Assembly (NCBI GenBank): GCA_963853835.1
Contig: OY970825.1
Location: 27,032,835-27,096,834, forward strand
Length of the DNA: 64,000 nt
Direction of reading: 5' to 3'
DNA from: Calendula officinalis
Lineage: Eukaryota; Streptophyta; Magnoliopsida; Asterales; Asteraceae
Below are positions 58,576 to 64,000 of this stretch, in pieces. The notes below the pieces were generated by a model, which was not told where the DNA came from, made no database searches, and saw only the letters and a list, made by a program, of their open reading frames with translations. The translations under genes were made by a program, and so were the position numbers. How positions within the stretch are numbered: the first letter of the stretch is position 1; each line of letters opens with the position of its first letter.

Positions 58576-61500
58576 ATGGACATCTTGCCGGCGAAATCAC
58601 TTCCGGTAGGTTACCGGTTCCGTCCGACCGATGAAGAACTCGTGAATCATTACTTACGATTGAAGATCAACGGATTCGATAAAGAAGTGAGCTGTATTCG
58701 TGAAGTCGATGTCTGCAAGAAGGAGCCTTGGGATTTACCCGGTTTGCGACCTAACTTTTTTTTCTCTCTCGTATTCGATTTTTGTAATCTCGAATATTTG
58801 GTAATAAAAATGGGGATTTTACTAACGGTATGTTACTGAATTGAAATTGATTGCAGATTTGTCGGTAGTTGAATCTATTGATAATGAATGGTTCTTTTTT
58901 TGCCCTAAAGATAGGAAGTATCAAAATGGACAGCGATCTAACCGAGCTACGGTTTCTGGATACTGGAAAGCTACCGGAAAAGATAGAACCATTAAAACGA
59001 TTAAGGGTGGTAATGTAATTGGAAAAAAAAAGACGCTTGTTTTCTATACGGGTCGGGCTCCAAAGGGGGAAAGGACCCATTGGGTGATCCATGAATATTG
59101 TGCTACCGAAAAGGATCTTGATGGTTCACATCCTGGCCAGGTTTGTAAATTCTTTAAAAATAACTAAAGCTAGTATATTTTATCTTTATTTATTTATTTG
59201 TTATTAGATATGAAATATGATTCTTGAATATATACTTGTTGATTGTGAATTGTGTGCTTGATGCATTTTAAGTCCTAAATATATTGGTTATATAAGGTAA
59301 TATAGGAGCAAAAAGAACCTTAATTGATTTCGGTGCTTGTATTGTAATGTGCTAATTTGGTGATTATACAGCTTTTAATTACCAAATAGGAGCAAAAAAA
59401 CCTTGATTAGTAAGGATTTTCTAATATGTTAAATGGTATTTATTAAACTCAGGTTTTCCTTATATAATACTCGTAATACTAATTTCAGATCCTCTTATAA
59501 AAGTAACTTTTATATTTAATTAATTCGTGTTTTATGTATTTCAAGGAAAAAAGTAGCTTTATCGATCTTAACATGTGACCATGTTAGACAAATTTAAATT
59601 ATGATTATTTTGTAATTAGAGATGTGAGCAAAAAGAATCCTCATTATTAAACTTGCCCAGCCATAACATTAGTCACCAGGTTGAGACATAAAGTATAAAA
59701 CATATAATTAGATAATTGGACCATTTCACAAAATACATCACTATTTTATAAATAAATAAATAAATAAAACCGTAATAGTAATTGATAATACTCACATTTT
59801 ATTTGTTAAATTGTTGCAGAATCCGTATGTAATTTGTCGTTTATTTAAGAAGCATGATGGGAAAGATGAAAATGGTGAAGGTGATTGTGTTGATGTTGCA
59901 TCTCCACCTTCAGTTGTAAAATCGTCTACAGAAGATGTTCAATCCGAGCCTGTTACTCCAATTTTGACCGGTCAACCAAAAGTCAAACCTTTGACCAATG
60001 GGGTTTTGAAAATTGAATATCCTGAGAACAAAAACGACGCACTCGATTGTCTTGATGATATTGATTATTCCAAATGTCAAATGGTATGTGCCTTTTGCCC
60101 TTTTTTTACATGATTATGTAATATTCTTTGTTTGATGTTTGATAATTTTTTAATTTTATTTAGCTGCCGGATTTGGATCTTGATGAAGCTTTAAAACGTT
60201 TTTGGGACCGATCACCTGAACATTTTGATTCAAAAATCTTTTCCCCTGTTCATTCTCATATGCAAATGGATCTTGGATCTGAATACATGAATAACTACGG
60301 AATCGTGAATTCCGGAAACGAGCACTTTGGAATGCAGAATCAGTATGGAACGAACGGAATGGAATTCTTGAATAATTTATTGATTGATTCTGATCAATTT
60401 TCTTTTGATGATTCTGGTTATAAAGGGGATTCGGTTAATCAAATTTCTGCTCTTAAAGCTTATGATAAGGAGAATGAGTATAGCAGTGAGTCAGATGCTG
60501 AAGTTATTCAAGTACAGGTACAATATATATTTATTTCATTTTTGAACCGTTTACTTACGAAACGGGTCAAATGGATTGAACGGGTCAAACAAATTGAAAG
60601 TTGGCCAAATGTCTTTTTTGTGTACATAACCTCTTAAAACGATTTTTCTTCTTCAAAGATTTACATTATTATTCTAAAAATATTGTCTTTGTAGTCATAA
60701 TTAAAGCATTAAATTATTAAATATTTATAGACCCATTATAAAAAGGAAGTGATTTGTACACCACAAAATCATTTCACACATCACAGTGTACAACTTTTAT
60801 AATAAATTGTACAAGCACATTAAATTATTAGTAAATAACCCGAACCTTGTTTTGACATGTTCCCCAAACCATCTTGACCCGCTAATCTTGCCACCTCTAT
60901 GATCAAAACACGAATTAAATGTTTGGGTAAATATCATAAATTGTCCCAGTGGTCTTGGCTTTTCTGGCTTTTTGTCCCTAAACTTTTTTTTTCAAAATTT
61001 TTGTCCTTGTACTCTTTAAAATTCTGGTTTATTGTCCTTCCGTCCAAATTTGGCTGTTAACTAACCTCATGTGAGGGTATTTTGGTCATTTTCTTTTTCC
61101 TTTTTCCTTTTTTCTTTAAAAAATAATCTAGAAAGCAATTAATAGGAATCTTCAAATTCCCAGCTTCGTCCAAATCACAAACATCGTTCAAATCAAAAAC
61201 ACAAACACAACCAAAAAGCAATCTTCATGTTTACCGTCGCCACCACCGTCGTTTGCCGTTCGCAACCTGATGCCACCACCGCTGTTCAGTTCCACGACGT
61301 CGGGGGCTAGGGTTCATACCAGATCTGTTCAGATCTGTAAAGATGGGAAATTTTTGAGGGTATCAATGATGATCGGGCATGGGGTTTTGGGGGTTTTGGG
61401 TTTCTCTCCCTCACTCTCACCGGAAATTCCAGCTGTTACACTAGGTTTGCCAAATTGAACAGCTAAAATTGCTCTGTTTTTTTCTCTTCACTGAATTCTG

Positions 61501-62672
61501 CAAATTTCCATGATGTCGTCGGAGAGAAACAGATCCGGTAAAGCATCAGCGACCCGGAATACATTCCATCATCGCCGTCGGTTAGGTTTTCAATCGATCA
61601 CCGTCACACGTCTCCAAACCGACGTCGAGAAACATGAGCCGGAGCTGCGATCGGAACAGTAACACTAAACCGCGGAGTCATGGATCAAAGAAAACGTATT
61701 TGTGTTCCCCGACGTCACATCCTGGATCGTTCCGGTGTAGTTTGCATAAAAACTCGAGTTCGAGAAATAGTAACGGTAGCGATGATAATACGGTGTCGTA
61801 GGGTTCCACCTAGGGTTTTGGGGGTTTGGGTTTTTCTGGAAGAACACTAATTTGGGGGTGTTCTTGGTGATGATGGTGGAGAAGAAAAAAAATGACGAAA
61901 ATACCCTCACTTTTTTTAGCATATTCTGTTACTTAACAGCCAAATTTGGACGGAATGACAATAAACCAGAATTTTAAAGAGTACAGGGACAAAATTTGAA
62001 AAAAAAAGTTTATGGACAAAAAGCCAGAAAACCCAAGACCACAGGGACAATTTATGAAATTTACCCTAAATGTTTTGTCCTGAATTTACCATTTGTCATC
62101 TTTTGTTATTGTAGCCCGTTAGCAGAGAAATTATAACCGCTCAAGGCCCGTTCCTCCAAACCAGTAAATTTGAAGAAAATGCAATTTCTTATATTCCTCC
62201 TAAAGAAGACACATGCAGCAGTAGCAACGTTGCATTGCAATCAAATAGTGACAATAATTCCGATACGGGCATTATTATAAGAAGCCGACAACCGCAACGG
62301 GCCACTAATGGGCCAAACTTTAGTACCCAAGGAACTGCACCGAGAAGAATCCGTTTGCAGATGACAGGGCCCGTTAAGACACATAGCGTGCCAGAGGTTG
62401 GTTTTCTTGTTTTTTTTAATCTTAAGAAAAATGAAGTTTTTTTAAGAAGGCAACCAAAGTTATTCAGCTTTTTTAATTAAAATTGGATTTCACAGGAGAA
62501 TGAAGCAAATCATAGGCCGACTACTATCTCGAAACATAATGGAGAAGATTATAATTCGAAGATGAAGCCAAAAGCCGGTTTTCTTCTAGGCTTTCGGGTT
62601 CATATTCATAAGGTGCTTTTAGTTGTCAGCTTATGTGTAGGAATAGCTAGTTTATGGAAAATTTTAATTTAA
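58576..62672 (+). CDS. membrane-tethered NAC transcription factor (NTL type)
   Basis: Six exons (58576-58741, 58857-59140, 59820-60083, 60164-60517, 62115-62396, 62497-62672) join in frame. The NAC domain covers the first ~155 residues with all five subdomains: LPVGYRFRPTDEELVNHYL; IREVDVCKKEPWDLP; EWFFFCPKDRKYQNGQRSNR and ATVSGYWKATGKDR; VFYTGRAPKGERTHWVIHEY; and PYVICRLFKK. A long acidic/Ser-rich region follows, then a C-terminal transmembrane segment (VLLVVSLCVGIASLWKIL) at the very end. NTL proteins of this build wait in a membrane and are released to the nucleus under stress. The Pack-MULE-like element sits in the 1.6-kb intron between the main body and the exons encoding the tail. Which NTL ortholog it is cannot be said safely. 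Confidence 0.92.
60925..62066. mobile_element. Pack-MULE-like element in NAC intron 4
   Basis: Perfect 9-bp repeats TAAATGTTT flank it at 60916-60924 and 62067-62075. The ends are GGGTAAATATCATAAATTGT and the inverted GGGTAAATTTCATAAATTGT, and the inverted similarity reaches about 150 bp inwards (including GTCCTTGTACTCTTTAAAAT). These are marks of a Mutator-like element. The middle is GC-richer than the surroundings and includes a gene-derived fragment. There is no transposase. Confidence 0.85.
61541..61801 (+). pseudogene. captured fragment of a serine-rich protein gene
   Basis: Inside the Pack-MULE. One frame carries SVRFSID (near 61578-61600), then the frame shifts by one and continues, from ATG 61634, with MSRSCDRNSN and the hallmark LCSPTSHPGSFRCSLHKN, ending at TAG 61799-61801. 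The motif CSPT-HPGSFRCSLHKN marks a family of plant 'serine-rich protein-like' proteins. A frameshift and lack of the N-terminal part make it a fragment, captured by the transposon. Confidence 0.7.
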
Positions 62673-63530
62673 TAACGAATTATGTAGCGGGAAAACTGAC
62701 GGGTTTTTTTTGTGTGAATTATAGTAGATTTAGAGCGGGTGGGAATAACGGTTATTATGTTCATATAACGTATCTATCTATTAACCTTTGTGTTATAAAT
62801 TTTTGTTTGATATCTGGTGTGTTTGTGTCCGTTGAATGAATATGTTATGCTGCCTTTCTCGCTTTAGATGTAGAGTGGTTCTTGATTCTGGCTTTTGTAA
62901 AAGGTTAGATTAGGCACACAGAAAGAAAAGAAAAGAAAAGGTTGAAAAGGTAACAATTATTGATCTTAGAAAGATAACTACAACTTTTTCCCATGCAATC
63001 ACATTGCTCTCTATTTCATGAATATTGCAAATAACAATTTGATCCTGGTCTTTTTGGTTTCAGAATTGGAATTTGATAATTTAGAGTTTAATGTATCTTC
63101 ATACAAGTATTAGTCAAGGTTGATAATGTAGTCTTTGGTTCTAACCCATGTTAAACACAAAACAACCAAAACCATTTTTTGAGTCTGGTTCTTAGTTCTT
63201 GTTTTATGTATAAACCCACCATTTTAGAAGGGTTTACAAAAACTTCAATTCTTAACCTAACACACCAATATTCTAAGTCTTGAATAACTAAAACAATCCG
63301 ATGAGACCTATAAAAACATAACAAAACAATCATCATTCCTATGATACAAGTCTGATATCTTCAGCCAAGGATAAATTTCAAAAAACTCGTTGAACAAAAC
63401 AGTAACACTTGATAATTAAGTAAAACAACAATCCTTGTTATGAAAACTAATTTAAATCAAGTAGCTAAAGACCTTCAAGGATAAAATTGAAAAAACATGT
63501 ATGGAAAAGAGCAGAGCAGAACAGATATTA
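62673..63530. other. convergent 3' regions, no gene
   Basis: 3' UTR of the NAC gene and, on the other strand, of the NAC-alpha gene. Otherwise unassigned. Confidence 0.55.
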
Positions 63531-64000
63531 TCAAGTAGTGAGTTCCATGATAGCACTGACAATGTCGCCACTGTGAGTCTTGAGAGCCTTAACCGCCTTA
63601 CTCCTTGAAACACCCGCTTGAGTCATCACCAGATCAATGTCACGTGCCTCCACACCTGTCTCATCAATTTCTTCCTCTTCTTCATCAGCCTGAATTGCTG
63701 CAGCCTGTGAAATGTCCGTTTTGCCCATCACCGAACCCATGTCAGGCATTCTGAACTGCTGGGCAGCCTGTGTTTGAAGCTGTGAACTCAAGTCTTCGAT
63801 TTTGGCTTCACCAAATATCACATAGGTTTCAGAGTTTGGGCTTTTAAATACATCAGGCTTTGAGATGAAAAACATGATCTGTTGTATAAAACAAAAATCT
63901 TGTTATTTAACAAATTTATAATTGAATAGAAAAACTGGCTTACATTTTTCGCTCTTTTGATAGTGACCCTGCTAACACCAACAACAGGTTTCATTCCCAG
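63531..64000 (-). CDS. NACA: nascent polypeptide-associated complex alpha subunit (3' part)
   Basis: Two minus-strand exons, 63878-63531 and the 3' part of another (64000-63944, cut by the window edge), joined by a GT-AG intron. The NAC domain is seen in GMKPVVGVSRVTIKRAKN, MFFISKPDVFKSPNSETYVI and FGEAKIEDLSSQLQTQAAQQ. An acidic linker (ADEEEEEIDETGV) leads to the C-terminal UBA domain (DIDLVMTQAGVSRSKAVKAL; GDIVSAIMELT) that ends the protein. The alpha/beta complex binds nascent chains at the ribosome and prevents mis-targeting to the ER. The N-terminal half lies outside the window. Gene naming follows the family, not a proven orthology. Confidence 0.93.

Overview
The window is plant nuclear DNA. 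Its genes have many introns with GT-AG borders, the intergenic DNA is AT-rich, and it is crowded with small DNA transposons, a Ty3/gypsy-type LTR and long (TA)n tracts. The proteins are typical of eudicots. The PIF/Harbinger ORF1 proteins and the style of the LTR suggest Asteraceae, but that placement is an impression, not a proof.

Layout. 0-3.4 kb: two exons of an unrecognised gene (+) and a small basic, probably nucleolar, protein gene (-), with an Ac-like hAT element just upstream of the latter. 3.4-7.4 kb: diverged repeats, a PIF/Harbinger MITE and a small Helitron. 7.4-15.1 kb: a complete exportin-1 (XPO1/CRM1) gene with about 32 exons and two transposon insertions in its introns. 15.5-27 kb: a transposon-rich block holding an Ac-like hAT, a 1.68-kb gypsy LTR with a piece of internal region, three elements sitting between (TA)n tracts, a Helitron end, and a PIF/Harbinger element with an intact ORF1. 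27.5-29.3 kb: CDC20. 30.4-31.8 kb: a Mutator-like element with 340-bp inverted arms. 32.9-34.7 kb: an At5g17165-like LEA gene with a MITE in its intron. 36.4-39.0 kb: an ALMT9-type anion channel. 39.4-40.5 kb: ribosomal protein eL30 (-). 41.5 kb: an LSU gene with a frameshift. 42.0-45.0 kb: a Tim17-family HP30-type import subunit (-). 45.6-47.2 kb: a second PIF/Harbinger element with ORF1. 47.9-49.0 kb: a thaumatin-like protein (-). 50.2-51.8 kb: a PGAP5/MPPE1-like metallophosphoesterase. 54.0-57.2 kb: an At1g02270-like EEP nuclease/phosphatase with an EF-hand. 58.6-62.7 kb: a membrane-tethered NAC transcription factor whose intron 4 holds a Pack-MULE-like element. 63.5-64.0 kb: the 3' part of a nascent-polypeptide-associated complex alpha gene (-).

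The genes are independent single-copy plant genes, mostly housekeeping (nuclear export, cell cycle, translation, protein import) with some stress-related ones (LEA, LSU, thaumatin-like, ALMT, NAC). They do not form a pathway or cluster. The richest new material is in the mobile DNA. I place target-site duplications by eye for several elements, and the Pack-MULE could affect whether its host NAC gene makes a membrane-bound or a soluble protein. I saw no clear undescribed biological system.
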